Of a stretch of 64,000 nt of DNA, positions 22,563 to 34,159 are shown in pieces. The position numbers were made by a program, and so were the translations under genes. Every line of letters starts with the position of its first letter. Within the stretch, counting starts at the first letter, position 1. The stretch lies in assembly GCA_001593685.1 (NCBI GenBank), contig LUKI01000004.1, positions 54,325-118,324 on the forward strand, in the 5' to 3' direction. This stretch comes from Gammaproteobacteria bacterium F7. Its GTDB lineage: Bacteria; Pseudomonadota; Gammaproteobacteria; Pseudomonadales; IMCC2047. The notes under the pieces are model-generated. The model saw only the letters and a program-made list of their open reading frames with translations. It was not told the DNA's origin and did not search any database.

Positions 22563-24992
22563 ATGACTGTTGAAGAACAAAATCAGGAAACATCCGCTAT
22601 TGCCTTACCACTTTTACCGCTGCGCGATGTGGTTGTCTTTCCAAATATGGTCACACCGCTGTTTGTTGGTCGTGAAAAATCTATTAAAGCACTTGAACTT
22701 GCTATGGAGTCGGAGAAAGAAATTTTTCTGGTGGCTCAGAAAAATGCCTCGGAAGATGATCCGGCTGAAAGTGATTTATTTGTAACCGGCACAGTCTCCT
22801 CTATTTTACAGCTACTAAAATTACCTGACGGTACTGTTAAAGTTCTCGTTGAAGGTTCTTATCGAGCTAACATGGTTTCCATGGTTGAGGCGGAAGGCTA
22901 TTACAATGCCATGGTTGAACAGCTTGATTGTCCCGCTTTGCCGGAGCTTGAAGAAAGTGTCATGGTTAAGGCGGTTATTGCACAGTTTGAGAAGTACGCC
23001 AAGGTTAGCAAAAAAGTACCCTCTGAGATTCTCACGTCTGTAACGGGCATTGATGAGGCAGGACGACTTGCCGACACTATTGCGTCACATCTCACTTTGA
23101 CCGTTGAAGAAAAACAACAGATTCTGGAGATGAGTGACGAGCGTGAACGTCTTGAACACCTTGTTGGTTTAATGGAGTCGGAGCTTGATCTTCTAAAGGT
23201 TGAAAAGCGTATCCGTAACCGCGTTAAGCAGCAGATGGAAAAGAGCCAGCGTGAGTATTACCTGAATGAGCAAATGAAGGCTATTCAGAAGGAAATGGGT
23301 GACCTTGACGACGCGCCAAACGAAGTTGAAGGCCTTGAAAAGCGTATTAAAGAAGCGGGTATGAGCGAAGAGGCCGAGAAGAAAACCATGGCTGAGCTGG
23401 ACAAGCTTAAGCTGATGTCGCCGATGTCTGCTGAAGCCACAGTGGTGCGCAGCTACATTGACTGGATGCTCAGTGTGCCTTGGAAAAAGCGCAGCCGTGT
23501 ACGCCATGACTTAGGCAAGGCGGAAGAAATTCTCAACACGGATCATTATGGCCTGGAAGAGGTTAAAGAACGTATTCTTGAGTACTTGGCGGTACAAAAG
23601 CGTGTTCGTAAGCTCAAAGGCCCTGTGTTATGCCTGGTTGGCCCTCCTGGTGTTGGTAAGACCTCACTGGGGCAGTCAATTGCACGTGCAACCAATCGAA
23701 AATATATTCGTATGGCCTTAGGTGGCGTGCGGGACGAGGCTGAAATCCGCGGACACCGACGTACTTATATAGGTTCGTTACCAGGTAAATTAATCCAAAA
23801 GCTGGCAAAGGTTGAGGCTAAAAATCCGCTGTTTTTATTGGATGAGGTGGATAAAATGGGCGCTGATTTCCGCGGTGACCCGTCTTCAGCGCTGCTGGAA
23901 GTGCTGGATCCCGAGCAAAATAATACCTTTAACGATCATTACCTGGAGGTCGATTATGACCTGTCAGAGGTGATGTTTGTCTGTACTTCTAACTCCATGA
24001 ATATTCCTCCCGCGCTGTTGGATCGAATGGAAATTATTCGCATCCCAGGTTATACCGAGGATGAAAAGCTCAACATTGCGAAACGTTATCTGGTACCTAA
24101 GCAATTGAAAAATAGTGGCTTAAAGGAAGCAGAGCTTGTTTTTTCAGATGAAGCCATTATAGATTTAATTCGTTACTACACTCGCGAAGCTGGTGTGCGT
24201 GGATTAGAGCGAGAGATTGCCAAAGTGTGTCGTAAAGTGGTCAAGAACCACTCCTTGGAGAATAAAAAGGACGCTGATCAGTTAACGGTTAATTCGGAAA
24301 ACCTTGAAGAATACTCCGGTGTTCGCAAGCACAATTACGGTGTGGCTGAAGAAGAAAACCGTGTCGGACAGGTGACCGGTCTCGCGTGGACGCAAGTGGG
24401 TGGAGAGCTGTTAACTATCGAGTCAGCCGTGATGCCCGGTAAGGGCCGTGTTATTAAAACCGGCTCACTAGGCGACGTTATGCAGGAATCAATTCAGGCC
24501 GCTTTGACGGTAGTTCGTAATCGTTCCAAGGCGCTGGGTATAGAAGATGACTTCTATGAAAAAAACGATATGCACATCCACGTTCCGGAAGGTGCGACAC
24601 CGAAAGACGGCCCTAGTGCCGGTATTGGAATGTGTACGGCATTGGTGTCGGTATTAACAGAAATTCCGGTTAAATCTGACGTTGCTATGACCGGTGAAAT
24701 TACTCTACGTGGTCAGGTTTTACCAATTGGTGGCCTTAAAGAGAAATTATTAGCGGCCCACAGGGGCGGCATTAAAACGGTCATCATTCCAGATGAAAAT
24801 CAGCGTGACCTCAAGGAAATTCCTGACAACATTAAAGCTGATTTAACGATTCGACCTGTGAAGTGGATCGATGAAGTGCTAGAAATTGCGCTGCAGTACA
24901 TGCCTAAGCCAGGCACTGACGGTGAAGCTGATGAGCCCGTTAAATCAGCGAGTAAGAAAAAAGCGACAAAAAAACAAATTAGCACACATTAA
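22563..24992 (+). CDS. lon: Lon protease (endopeptidase La)
   Basis: Walker A GPPGVGKTSLG; catalytic PKDGPSAGIGM. Confidence 0.97.
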   Translation: MTVEEQNQETSAIALPLLPLRDVVVFPNMVTPLFVGREKSIKALELAMESEKEIFLVAQKNASEDDPAESDLFVTGTVSSILQLLKLPDGTVKVLVEGSYRANMVSMVEAEGYYNAMVEQLDCPALPELEESVMVKAVIAQFEKYAKVSKKVPSEILTSVTGIDEAGRLADTIASHLTLTVEEKQQILEMSDERERLEHLVGLMESELDLLKVEKRIRNRVKQQMEKSQREYYLNEQMKAIQKEMGDLDDAPNEVEGLEKRIKEAGMSEEAEKKTMAELDKLKLMSPMSAEATVVRSYIDWMLSVPWKKRSRVRHDLGKAEEILNTDHYGLEEVKERILEYLAVQKRVRKLKGPVLCLVGPPGVGKTSLGQSIARATNRKYIRMALGGVRDEAEIRGHRRTYIGSLPGKLIQKLAKVEAKNPLFLLDEVDKMGADFRGDPSSALLEVLDPEQNNTFNDHYLEVDYDLSEVMFVCTSNSMNIPPALLDRMEIIRIPGYTEDEKLNIAKRYLVPKQLKNSGLKEAELVFSDEAIIDLIRYYTREAGVRGLEREIAKVCRKVVKNHSLENKKDADQLTVNSENLEEYSGVRKHNYGVAEEENRVGQVTGLAWTQVGGELLTIESAVMPGKGRVIKTGSLGDVMQESIQAALTVVRNRSKALGIEDDFYEKNDMHIHVPEGATPKDGPSAGIGMCTALVSVLTEIPVKSDVAMTGEITLRGQVLPIGGLKEKLLAAHRGGIKTVIIPDENQRDLKEIPDNIKADLTIRPVKWIDEVLEIALQYMPKPGTDGEADEPVKSASKKKATKKQISTH

Positions 24993-25005
24993 TAGATCAG
25001 CCAGC

Positions 25006-25035
25006 TTGACAGATAATTTGGCCTGTTGGTATAAA
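25006..25035 (+). promoter_or_regulatory. Candidate sigma-70 promoter upstream of hupB
   Basis: TTGACA - 18 nt - TATAAA in the lon-hupB intergenic region. Confidence 0.6.
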
Positions 25036-25206
25036 TGGTCCGCTAATTTAACAAGGATCGGTAAATAAAGTATTTAGGGATTGGCAGGAATGCACTTTTA
25101 CGGCTATGCTTGTTTGCCATTCGCCCATGACGAATAAATCGTTTTACTATTGATACTTAATATCTAAATACATAAAAGTATACTCAAACAATAAAGGGGA
25201 ACCAGT

Positions 25207-25479
25207 GTGAATAAATCTGAACTGATCGACGCAATCGCTGCTGAAGCGGATATTTCTAAAGCTTCTGCCGGACGCGCACTTGATGCGGCGGTTGATGCTG
25301 TGACAAATGAATTAAAAAAGGGTGGTCAAGTATCACTGGTAGGTTTTGGTACATTCTCTGTTAAGGATCGTGCAGCACGTACTGGCCGTAATCCTCAAAC
25401 TGGTGAAACTATTCAGATTAAAGCGGCTAAAATTCCTAGCTTTAAAGCGGGTAAAGCCCTTAAGGACGCTTGCAACTAA
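25207..25479 (+). CDS. hupB: DNA-binding protein HU-beta
   Basis: [27 protein letters not shown]...GRNPQTGE; 90 aa; downstream of lon. Confidence 0.96.
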   Translation: MNKSELIDAIAAEADISKASAGRALDAAVDAVTNELKKGGQVSLVGFGTFSVKDRAARTGRNPQTGETIQIKAAKIPSFKAGKALKDACN

Positions 25480-25545
25480 GATAAGCGGTGTGTGCTGAGA
25501 GGAGTTTAAAATTTCCCGCAACGCAGCACGCTGTTAGGTTGTAAA

Positions 25546-25583
25546 ACAAAAATGCGCATCAATATAGATGCGCATTTTTTTTG
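25546..25583 (+). terminator. Rho-independent terminator after hupB
   Basis: ACAAAAATGCGCATC-AATATA-GATGCGCATTTTTTTTGT. Confidence 0.85.
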
Positions 25584-25621
25584 TATTTATATCGACTATT
25601 TAACGGATTTGAGACTTTTCC

Positions 25622-27511
25622 ATGTCAATTCAGAGCATTAAAGATAACTCCCAGGGCATGATCGCCAAAATTATTGTGGGACTCATTGTGCTAACTTTTG
25701 CTTTATTTGGCGTTGATGCCATTGTTGGTAATAGTGGAGGTAGTTCAAAAGCCGCTGTTGTTAATGGTGATGAGATTAGTGAGTTTGAGCTACTTCGAGC
25801 AGCGGATTTTTTCAAGCGCCGTATGCTTCAAGAGATGGGTGCTAATGCTGACCCTGATTTGATTGATGACCAGTTGGTACGAGCACGAGCGCTTGAAGAG
25901 CTAATTCAACGCCAGCTCTTGCTACAAGCGGCTGATGAACAAGCTATTTTTGTCGCCAATGGTCGGGTTGACCAAGCTATCCTGCAAAATGAAAGCTTTC
26001 AGACGAACGGTGTATTTGACCGCAATATCTATGAATACACACTGCGCAACTTACAAATGACGCCTGTTGATTACAAAGCTCAATTGACCCGCGATATGTT
26101 AATTCAGCAAATGCAGCTTGGCATTGCTTCATCGGCGTTTATAACACCGGCAGAAATTGATTTATTAGCGCGTATTGACCGGCAAACTCGAGATTTTTCT
26201 TACTTGACCATTAATGCCAATGAATTAGCCGCTGATATTGTTATCAGCGATGCTGAGGTTCAAGCTTATTACGAGGAAAATCTTGCTGATTATATGAGTG
26301 AAGAAAGCCTCAAAATTGAATACTTGGAGTTAAAGCAAGCTGATTTTGCCAGTAATATTGATGTTAATGAGGCTGAAATTGAGCAACTTTACCAGCAGGA
26401 AACGGATGCCTTGGCAGCTCAGCAGGAGCGCCGTGCAGCCCATATTTTGATTACTGAAGAGGCGCGTAGTAGCAATGAAGCTGAGCAGTTAATCATTGAA
26501 CTGCAGAATAAAATCAAAGCTGGTGAGGACTTTGCCGAACTCGCTAAACGTTATTCAGAAGACCCGGGGTCGGCTGAAAATGGCGGAGATCTTGGTTTTG
26601 TTGAAAAGGGCGCGTTTGTGCCTGAGTTTGAGCAGGTTTTATTTTCACTGAATGAAGGTGAAGTGTCGGACATCGTAGAAACAGAGTTTGGTTATCACCT
26701 GATTCGTTTAGAGGAACTGCGTAAACCTGAAGCAGAGCCATTTGAAATGGCTAGAGAAAGGTTGGCAGGTGAACTGCGTTTTCGTAAAGCTGAAGAGGAG
26801 TTTGTTGCTGCTGCCGAAGAGCTACAAAACGATAGTTTCAGTGCGGGTGATTTAGTTGAACCGGCACAGAATCAAGGGTTGAGTATCCAGACCACGGAAT
26901 TTTTTAGCCGTCAGCAGGGTAGTGGTATCGCCGCTTTTGAAAAAGTACGACGTGTTGCGTTTAGTGATGAGCTGTTAACGGAAGGCAATAACAGCGACCT
27001 GATCGAACTCAGCAAGGATCATGTGGCTGTTATTCGAGTGAAGCAGCATAACCCCTCTAAACCCCAAGCGCTTGAAGAGGTTGCTAATGATATTCGTCGC
27101 AGCCTAAAAGCCCGTGCTGCGCAGCAGAACGCGCAGAAAATGGGTGAGCAGATACTGGTTGAACTGCGCGATGGTAAAACATTGCAGCAAGCCAGCGATG
27201 ATTACGGTTATCCACTTAACAGTTACCAAGGCGTAAACCGTATCGCCAATGATGTAGACAGTGAAATTCTCGATGAGCTGTTTGCTCTGGCTAAGCCGCA
27301 TGATTCAGAGGCAACTACCGGTAGCCTTATTAATTCACAAGGCGATTTCGTTATTCTGTCACTTAAGAAGGTGAGTGAAGGCGATGCGAGTGCTTTGAGT
27401 GATCCCGAGAAGCAGGCGATGAGCCGTATCTTGGCGCAGCAGACAGGCATTCAAACACTTAAGGAGTTCGTTAGTGGACAGCGTGCTAGCGCAGAGATTG
27501 AAAAATTCTAG
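25622..27511 (+). CDS. ppiD: Peptidyl-prolyl cis-trans isomerase D (SurA N-term + parvulin domain)
   Basis: N-terminal TM anchor; parvulin motif RRAAHILIT...YSEDPGSAENGGDLGFVEKGAFVPEFE. Confidence 0.93.
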   Translation: MSIQSIKDNSQGMIAKIIVGLIVLTFALFGVDAIVGNSGGSSKAAVVNGDEISEFELLRAADFFKRRMLQEMGANADPDLIDDQLVRARALEELIQRQLLLQAADEQAIFVANGRVDQAILQNESFQTNGVFDRNIYEYTLRNLQMTPVDYKAQLTRDMLIQQMQLGIASSAFITPAEIDLLARIDRQTRDFSYLTINANELAADIVISDAEVQAYYEENLADYMSEESLKIEYLELKQADFASNIDVNEAEIEQLYQQETDALAAQQERRAAHILITEEARSSNEAEQLIIELQNKIKAGEDFAELAKRYSEDPGSAENGGDLGFVEKGAFVPEFEQVLFSLNEGEVSDIVETEFGYHLIRLEELRKPEAEPFEMARERLAGELRFRKAEEEFVAAAEELQNDSFSAGDLVEPAQNQGLSIQTTEFFSRQQGSGIAAFEKVRRVAFSDELLTEGNNSDLIELSKDHVAVIRVKQHNPSKPQALEEVANDIRRSLKARAAQQNAQKMGEQILVELRDGKTLQQASDDYGYPLNSYQGVNRIANDVDSEILDELFALAKPHDSEATTGSLINSQGDFVILSLKKVSEGDASALSDPEKQAMSRILAQQTGIQTLKEFVSGQRASAEIEKF

Positions 27512-27537
27512 GCGATAAGCGCCCGATTTTGGTAATT

Positions 27538-27577
27538 AAAAAAGCCGCTGCTCAGTAATGAGCAGCGGCTTTTTTTG
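27538..27577. terminator. Bidirectional terminator between convergent ppiD and fabI
   Basis: AAAAAAGCCGCTGCTCA-GTAA-TGAGCAGCGGCTTTTTTT. Confidence 0.88.
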
Positions 27578-27612
27578 TGTCTGCGTTTTAGTAAAACGCT
27601 CACTTATACAGG

Positions 27613-28401
27613 TTACTCAGGCAGATCGCCCATTGCCGTGGTATTGAAACCGCCATCAACATAAGTGATTTCACCGGTAATGCCACGTGACAGGTTTGAT
27701 AGATAGAAAGCCGCAGCATCACCGACTTCGTCAATCGTGGTGTTATGACGCAGTGGCGTCTGATTTTGGTTGTAATCGAGCATACTGCGGAAGCTCTTGA
27801 TGCCGGAGGCTGCCAGCGTACGAATTGGCCCCGCTGAAATACAGTTAACTCGTGTGCCTTCAGGACCAAGGCCTCGTGCCATATAGCGTACGTTAGCTTC
27901 CAGGCTGGCCTTGGCTAAGCCCATCACATTGTAGTTTGGCATGGTGCGCTCAGCACCGAGATAGCTCAATGTCAGGAGTGCGCCGTTACGACCTTTCATC
28001 ATGTCACGGCCCGCTTTTGCCAGCGCGACAAAACTGTAGGAGCTGATGTCATGGGCAATACGGAAGCCTTCGCGTGTTGTTACGTCTATATAGCTGCCAT
28101 CAAGTTCGTGAGCAGGCGCGAAACCCACGGCATGAACGATACCGTCAAGGCCATCCCAATGCTCTGAGAGGCTTTTGAAGACGGCGTCAATTTCATCGTC
28201 GTTTGCAACATCGCATGGGAAAACCAGATTAGAACCCCAGCCCTCGGCGAACTTTTCAACGCGTCCTTTGAGTTTTTCGTTTTGATAGGTGAAGGCAAGT
28301 TCAGCACCTTCGCGGTGACAGGCTGCAGCGATGCCGGAAGCAATGGATAATTTGCTTGCAACACCAACAATTAGAATCTTTTTACCGGCAAGAAAACCCA
28401 T
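27613..28401 (-). CDS. fabI: Enoyl-[acyl-carrier-protein] reductase (NADH)
   Basis: [37 protein letters not shown] active-site pattern. Confidence 0.95.
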   Translation of the reverse strand: MGFLAGKKILIVGVASKLSIASGIAAACHREGAELAFTYQNEKLKGRVEKFAEGWGSNLVFPCDVANDDEIDAVFKSLSEHWDGLDGIVHAVGFAPAHELDGSYIDVTTREGFRIAHDISSYSFVALAKAGRDMMKGRNGALLTLSYLGAERTMPNYNVMGLAKASLEANVRYMARGLGPEGTRVNCISAGPIRTLAASGIKSFRSMLDYNQNQTPLRHNTTIDEVGDAAAFYLSNLSRGITGEITYVDGGFNTTAMGDLPE

Positions 28402-28531
28402 ATTAAGTCCTTTGTTTCGTGATCATTAATGTAAGAGCTTTATTTCCAGAAAATGGAAATCAGGGCTCCGTTAAGCGATGGCCGAGAGTATACCCAATGT
28501 GCCAACTAATTACGATTGAGCTGCTGTTGCG

Positions 28532-30127
28532 TTATTGGAAGGCGGCGGCGATGAGTGCTTGGGTATAAGGTTGTTGTGGGTTGCTGAATAAGTCTTCAGT
28601 GGAGCCCTGTTCAACAACCTGACCTTCTTTCATGACAATCATACTGTGGCTGAGTGCGCGCACCACCGACAGATCATGACTGATGAAAATATAGCTGAGT
28701 TGATATTTGGCCTGTAGCTCTCGGAGTAAATCAACAATTTGGCATTGAACGGTGCGATCTAAAGCGGATGTTGGCTCATCTAATATAATCAGTTTTGGTT
28801 TGAGGATGAGTGCACGTGCAATGGCAATACGTTGGCGCTGTCCGCCGGAAAATTCATGGGGATAGCGGTGCCGCGATTTAGGATCAAGGCCCACTTCAGT
28901 GAGTGCACTAATAATTCGTGCTTCAGATTCTGCGGCGCTACCCGGCTCATGCACTTGCAGACCTTCGCCAATAATTTCAGCGATTGACATGCGGGGGCTG
29001 AGGCTGCCAAAGGGGTCTTGAAAAACAACCTGAAGGTCACGCCGCAGGGGGCGCATTTGATCCTGAGTGAAATCGTTTATGTGATGACCGGAAAAGTTAA
29101 TCGGGCCGTCGCTGCGAATGAGCCTTAATAGTGCGAGGCCCAGTGTTGTTTTGCCGGAGCCGGATTCTCCCACTACGCCAAGTGTTTGTCCCTGGCGAAC
29201 CTTGATGGAAATATCATTTGCAGCTTTGACATGGTCAACGACTCGGTTAAATACCCCTTTTTTGATTGGAAACCAGACATTTAATTGATCAGTTTCAAGC
29301 ATTAATTGGGCTTCAGGGGCAGCTGCTACGGGCTTACCAGAAGGCTCTGCATTTAATAAGCGCTTGCTATAGGGGTGCTGAGGCTGACGGAAAAGCTGCT
29401 GGGTATCGGCACACTCAACAATTTCCCCCTGCGCCATAACGCAAACGCGGTCACTGTAGTGACGTACGATGTTGAGGTCGTGCGTAATTAGCAAAATAGC
29501 CATGCCCAGTTTCTCACGTAGATCCATCAGCAGGTCGAGAATTTGTGCTTGAATCGTGACATCCAGCGCCGTGGTGGGCTCATCGGCAATTAACAGGTCT
29601 GGCTCATTAGCCAGCGCCATGGCGATCATGACACGTTGCCGCTGACCGCCAGAAAGTTCGTGGGGGTAGGCACTTAAACGGCGGCGAGGTTCGGGTATGC
29701 CAACCAGCTCCAGTAGCTCGATAACGCGCTCAGTGGCGGCCGGCCCCTTTAAGCCACGATGGACAAGCAGCACTTCGCGAATTTGCTTTTCAATGCTGTG
29801 CAGCGGGTTTAATGAGGTCATCGGTTCTTGAAAGATCATGCTGACCTGGTTGCCTCGAACTTGTCGCAAGCGGGCTGGTTTCATTTGCAGAACATCTTCA
29901 CCTTCAAGCAATATTTGGCCTGCCGGGTGCGACGCCGCGGGGTAGGATAGCAGTTGTAAAATTGATAGGGCGGTGACGGATTTACCCGACCCGGATTCAC
30001 CGACCAGAGCAAGGGTTTCGCCGTGTTTCAGCGAGAATGAAATGCCTTTAACGGCATGAGAAACTGTACCGCCATTCTTAAAGTCAACGTGCAGGTCTTT
30101 GACATCCAGAAAAGTTTTGTTGTTCAC
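28532..30127 (-). CDS. yejF: Peptide/nucleoside-antibiotic-type ABC transporter, dual ATP-binding protein (likely GTG start at 30127)
   Basis: Two Walker A (GESGSGKS/GESGSGKT) and two LSGGQRQR/FSGGQRQR signatures; last gene of yej-like operon. Confidence 0.9.
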   Translation of the reverse strand: MNNKTFLDVKDLHVDFKNGGTVSHAVKGISFSLKHGETLALVGESGSGKSVTALSILQLLSYPAASHPAGQILLEGEDVLQMKPARLRQVRGNQVSMIFQEPMTSLNPLHSIEKQIREVLLVHRGLKGPAATERVIELLELVGIPEPRRRLSAYPHELSGGQRQRVMIAMALANEPDLLIADEPTTALDVTIQAQILDLLMDLREKLGMAILLITHDLNIVRHYSDRVCVMAQGEIVECADTQQLFRQPQHPYSKRLLNAEPSGKPVAAAPEAQLMLETDQLNVWFPIKKGVFNRVVDHVKAANDISIKVRQGQTLGVVGESGSGKTTLGLALLRLIRSDGPINFSGHHINDFTQDQMRPLRRDLQVVFQDPFGSLSPRMSIAEIIGEGLQVHEPGSAAESEARIISALTEVGLDPKSRHRYPHEFSGGQRQRIAIARALILKPKLIILDEPTSALDRTVQCQIVDLLRELQAKYQLSYIFISHDLSVVRALSHSMIVMKEGQVVEQGSTEDLFSNPQQPYTQALIAAAFQ

Positions 30128-30137
30128 GTCAAAGGCC

Positions 30138-31178
30138 TCATAACAATGTCTTACGCGGATCAAAGGCATCGCGGGCGGCTTCACCGATAAAGACCAGCAG
30201 AGTGAGCATTATTGATAACACCATAAAAGCGGAAATGCCGAGCCAGGGGGCTTGTAAGTTAGCTTTTCCCTGAGCCACTAATTCGCCAAGCGACGGAGAA
30301 CCTGGTGGTAATCCAAAGCCCAGAAAATCCAGTGCTGTTAAGGTGGTAATGGCGCCGGTGAGAATAAAGGGTAAAAACGTCATGGTAGCGACCATGGCAT
30401 TAGGCAGAATATGTCTGAACATAATGCTGCGATCAGCGACACCTAGTGCTCGGGCAGCACGAACGTATTCCAGGTTACGGCCACGCAGAAACTCTGCACG
30501 CACAACGTCGACCAGTGCCATCCAGCTAAATAGCAGCATAATGGCCAGCAGCCACCAGAAATTAGGAACTACAATACTGGATAGAATAATCAGTAGATAG
30601 AGACGAGGCATACTGCCCCAGATTTCGATAAAACGCTGGCCTAATAGATCAATTTTACCGCCGTAGAAGCCCTGAATAGCACCGACAGCCACCCCGATAA
30701 CAGAGCTTACCAGCGTTAAAATTAAACCGAATAAAACCGAGATGCGGAAGCCGTAAATCACTCGGGCCATCACATCCCTGGCCTGATCATCTGTCCCGAG
30801 CCAGTTTTCAGCGCTGGGTGGAGACGGTGCTGGTTGATCAAGTGCGTAATTGATGGTGTCGTAGCTGTAACGAATAGGGGGCCACAGTAACCAACCCTTT
30901 TCGTTAATCAGTTCCTCTACATAAGGGTCCCGATAATCCGCTTCGCTTTCAAACTCTCCGCCGAAGGCGGTTTCGGGGTAAATGTTGAAAACGGGCAGGT
31001 AGATACTGCTGTCGTAATAGACAAGTATGGGTTTGTCATTACTGATAAACTCTGCGCCGAGTGTTAACACAAAGATTGTTAGAAAAATCCATAGCGAGTA
31101 ATAACCACGTTTATGGGCCTTAAAGAGTTGCAGCCGACGCTGGTTAATGGGGTTTAGTTTAAGGTGTCGCCTGATCAT
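30138..31178 (-). CDS. yejE: ABC transporter permease (YejE-like)
   Basis: BPD-type permease with EAA-like segment ([22 protein letters not shown]). Confidence 0.9.
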   Translation of the reverse strand: MIRRHLKLNPINQRRLQLFKAHKRGYYSLWIFLTIFVLTLGAEFISNDKPILVYYDSSIYLPVFNIYPETAFGGEFESEADYRDPYVEELINEKGWLLWPPIRYSYDTINYALDQPAPSPPSAENWLGTDDQARDVMARVIYGFRISVLFGLILTLVSSVIGVAVGAIQGFYGGKIDLLGQRFIEIWGSMPRLYLLIILSSIVVPNFWWLLAIMLLFSWMALVDVVRAEFLRGRNLEYVRAARALGVADRSIMFRHILPNAMVATMTFLPFILTGAITTLTALDFLGFGLPPGSPSLGELVAQGKANLQAPWLGISAFMVLSIMLTLLVFIGEAARDAFDPRKTLL

Positions 31179-32272
31179 ACGTTGCGACTCTCAAAATCAA
31201 TGCGGGGGTCAACCAAACTGTAGGTGATGTCGCTTATTAACTTAATCAGCATACCAATCAGCGTAAAGATAAACAGTGTGCCAAAGAACACGGGGTAATC
31301 ACGGTTTAGCACGGCTTCAAAACTGAGTAGCCCCAGACCATCCAGCGAGAAAATCACTTCAATTAATAGCGCACCGGTAAAAAATATTTCAATCACTGCG
31401 GCTGGAAAACCGGCAATGATAATGAGCATGGCGTTGCGAAATACATGGCCGTACAACACTCTTTTTTCTTCCAACCCCTTAGCTCGAGCGGTGATCACGT
31501 ATTGCTTGTTAATTTCATCGAGAAAGGAGTTTTTAGTCAACATGGTGAGGGTGGCAAAACCGCCGATCACCATCGCGCAAATAGGCAGTACCAGATGCCA
31601 AAAATAATCAGCTATTTTTTCCAGTGTTGTCATCTGCTCCCAGTCCGGTGAGGTTAATCCTCGTAACGGAAACCAGTCTAAATAACTGCCACCGGCAAAA
31701 AACACAATCAGGAAAATGGCAAACAAAAAACCGGGAATGGCATAGCCAATAATGACCACTGAACTGGTCCAGACATCGAAGGCTGAACCATGTTTGATGG
31801 CCTTGCGAATACCGAGCGGTATGGAAATTAGATAGACTAACAGGGTTGTCCAGAGTCCCAGGGAAATCGATACGGGCATCTTTTCTACGATGAGATCAGT
31901 CACTTTAGCGTCGCGGAAAAAACTGTCACCGAAATCAAACATCGCATAGTTTTTTATCATTAACCAAAAACGTTCATGCGCGGGTTTATCAAAGCCGTAA
32001 AGCTTTTCTATTTTGTCGACTAATTCCGGATCAAGCCCCTGTGCGCCTTGATACTTGGTGTTTTGATTACTGCTGACGTTAAGGTTACGCACCTCTCCCT
32101 GGCTTGAGCCGCCAATGCGTGATGTGGCGCCGCTGTCTAATCCCTGCATGCGCGCGAGCATTTGCTCAACAGGACCGCCAGGGGCAATTTGTACCACCGC
32201 AAAGTTGATAAACATGATGCCGAACAGCGTCGGAATCATCAGCAGCAATCGGCGGATGATATAGGCTTGCAT
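31175..32272 (-). CDS. yejB: ABC transporter permease (YejB-like)
   Basis: [24 protein letters not shown]-terminus; EAA-like [22 protein letters not shown]; overlaps yejE by 4 nt. Confidence 0.9.
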   Translation of the reverse strand: MQAYIIRRLLLMIPTLFGIMFINFAVVQIAPGGPVEQMLARMQGLDSGATSRIGGSSQGEVRNLNVSSNQNTKYQGAQGLDPELVDKIEKLYGFDKPAHERFWLMIKNYAMFDFGDSFFRDAKVTDLIVEKMPVSISLGLWTTLLVYLISIPLGIRKAIKHGSAFDVWTSSVVIIGYAIPGFLFAIFLIVFFAGGSYLDWFPLRGLTSPDWEQMTTLEKIADYFWHLVLPICAMVIGGFATLTMLTKNSFLDEINKQYVITARAKGLEEKRVLYGHVFRNAMLIIIAGFPAAVIEIFFTGALLIEVIFSLDGLGLLSFEAVLNRDYPVFFGTLFIFTLIGMLIKLISDITYSLVDPRIDFESRNV

Positions 32273-32293
32273 ATTAGGATCTATTAATAACGG

Positions 32294-34141
32294 CTATTTT
32301 TGTTTTTGTTGAGCGGCGGCACTGGCGCCTTTAAACCACCAGTTGTCCAAACCCAGAGCAAATTTTGGGTTGATGGCGGGTCGAGAAAACTTATCCCAAT
32401 AGGCAACACGGTATTTGCGTGTGTGATACTGAGGAATCACATAATGCCCCCAAAGCAAAACCCGATCAAGCGCGCGCGTACGATGAATCAGGGCTTCTCG
32501 GTCAGGCGCATTGATCACCAGCTTAATTAATTCGTCAATGACGGGGTTTTTGATACCGATACGGTTTCGGCTACCGGGTCGATCAGCTTCACTGGAGTGC
32601 CAGAAATCACGCTGCTCATTGCCGGGGGAGTTTGATTGTCCAAAGGTGCCAACGATCATATCAAAGTCAAAGCTGTTAATACGGTTAACGTACTGTTGTG
32701 TGTCGACGACTCGAATAGCGGCTTCGATACCGAGGCGTTCCAGGTTCTTCTTAAAGGGTAGTACGATGCGTTCGAACTCAGGAGCTATCAGCATAATCTC
32801 GAATGTCATCGTTTCGCCGGACCGGTCATTGGTCAATTGATTGTTTTTGATGGTCCAGCCGGCTTGTTTCAATAAACGCTGCGCTTGCCTTAAGTTGTTA
32901 CGAATGTTGCCGTCGCCGTTGGTGGTGGGTACTTGGTAAGCCTTCGTAAACAGTTCGGCGGGTAACTGCTCTCGGAAGGGCTCGAGAATAGCAAGCTCTT
33001 CACGGCTCGGTAAGCCGCTTGAGGCGAGCTCGGAATTAGAAAAATAGCTGGTGGTACGCGAATAAGCGCCGTAAAAAAGCTGTTTGTTAGTCCACTCAAA
33101 GTCAAAGGCATAGGAAAGCGCACGACGTACCAGCGGATCACTGAAGTAGGGTTGGCGGATATTGAATACAAACCCCTGCATGCCGGTTGGATTTTGATGT
33201 TCAATTTCAGCTTTGATGATCTGACCACTATCAAACTGAGGCCCTGTGTAAGCTGTGTGCCAGGTTTTGGAGGTGTTCTCGATACGAAGGTCAAATTCGT
33301 TAGATTTCAGGGCTTCCAGTGCGACATTGTTATCGCGGTAATAATCGTAACGGATCGTATCGAAGTTATAGCGGCCCTTATTCACGGCGATATCTTTGCC
33401 CCAATAGTCGGGGTTACGTTGATAAACGATCGCTCGGCCGGGATCGACTTCTGAAATGCTATAAGGACCGCTGCCAACCGGAATCTCAAGGGAGGATTTA
33501 TTGAATTCGCGGCCCTGCCAGTAGTGTTTCGGTAAAATTGGTAGTTGCCCCATGATCAGAGGTAGCTCTTTATTTTCGCCGTTACGGAAACTGAATTTTA
33601 CGGTGAGCTCATCGAGCGCTTCACTTTGGATCACGTCATGATAATAGGTGGCGTAAAGCGGGTGCCCCTGTGTCGTCAGCAGTTCGAAGCTGAAAAGTAC
33701 ATCTTCAGCGGTAATGGCTTTACCATCCTGAAAGCGAGCCTTTGGGTTGATATAGAAGGTTACCCACGATCTATCGGCGGGCATTTCTATCTGTTCAGCA
33801 ATTAGACCGTATTGCGTAAAGGGTTCGTCATCGGCCTGAGTCGTTAGTGAATCATATAAATAATTACGACCCAACAGCGTCAAACCGGCCGCGGATACGC
33901 CCTTGATAATATAGGGGTTTAAACTATCAAAACCGCTGCTGCTAACCGCAGCCAAACGTAATGTGCCGCCTTTTTTAGCGTTAGGGTCGGCATACTGAAA
34001 ATGCTCAAAATCAGCCGCATATTTTGGGCTTCCATGCATGGCAAGCGCATGTGTCGGTGAGGACGCTGCTGTGGTAGCACCACTGCCCAGTAGTGAACAA
34101 ACGAAAATAACAGCCGTAGCCAAATAATGAATTAGGGGCAT
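32294..34141 (-). CDS. Extracellular solute-binding protein (SBP family 5, YejA/NppA-like), copy proximal to the permeases
   Basis: Signal peptide; HALAMHGSPKYAADFEHFQYADPNAKKGGTLRL; ABC operon context. Confidence 0.9.
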   Translation of the reverse strand: MPLIHYLATAVIFVCSLLGSGATTAASSPTHALAMHGSPKYAADFEHFQYADPNAKKGGTLRLAAVSSSGFDSLNPYIIKGVSAAGLTLLGRNYLYDSLTTQADDEPFTQYGLIAEQIEMPADRSWVTFYINPKARFQDGKAITAEDVLFSFELLTTQGHPLYATYYHDVIQSEALDELTVKFSFRNGENKELPLIMGQLPILPKHYWQGREFNKSSLEIPVGSGPYSISEVDPGRAIVYQRNPDYWGKDIAVNKGRYNFDTIRYDYYRDNNVALEALKSNEFDLRIENTSKTWHTAYTGPQFDSGQIIKAEIEHQNPTGMQGFVFNIRQPYFSDPLVRRALSYAFDFEWTNKQLFYGAYSRTTSYFSNSELASSGLPSREELAILEPFREQLPAELFTKAYQVPTTNGDGNIRNNLRQAQRLLKQAGWTIKNNQLTNDRSGETMTFEIMLIAPEFERIVLPFKKNLERLGIEAAIRVVDTQQYVNRINSFDFDMIVGTFGQSNSPGNEQRDFWHSSEADRPGSRNRIGIKNPVIDELIKLVINAPDREALIHRTRALDRVLLWGHYVIPQYHTRKYRVAYWDKFSRPAINPKFALGLDNWWFKGASAAAQQKQK

Positions 34142-34159
34142 TCACAGGTTTCCATTTAA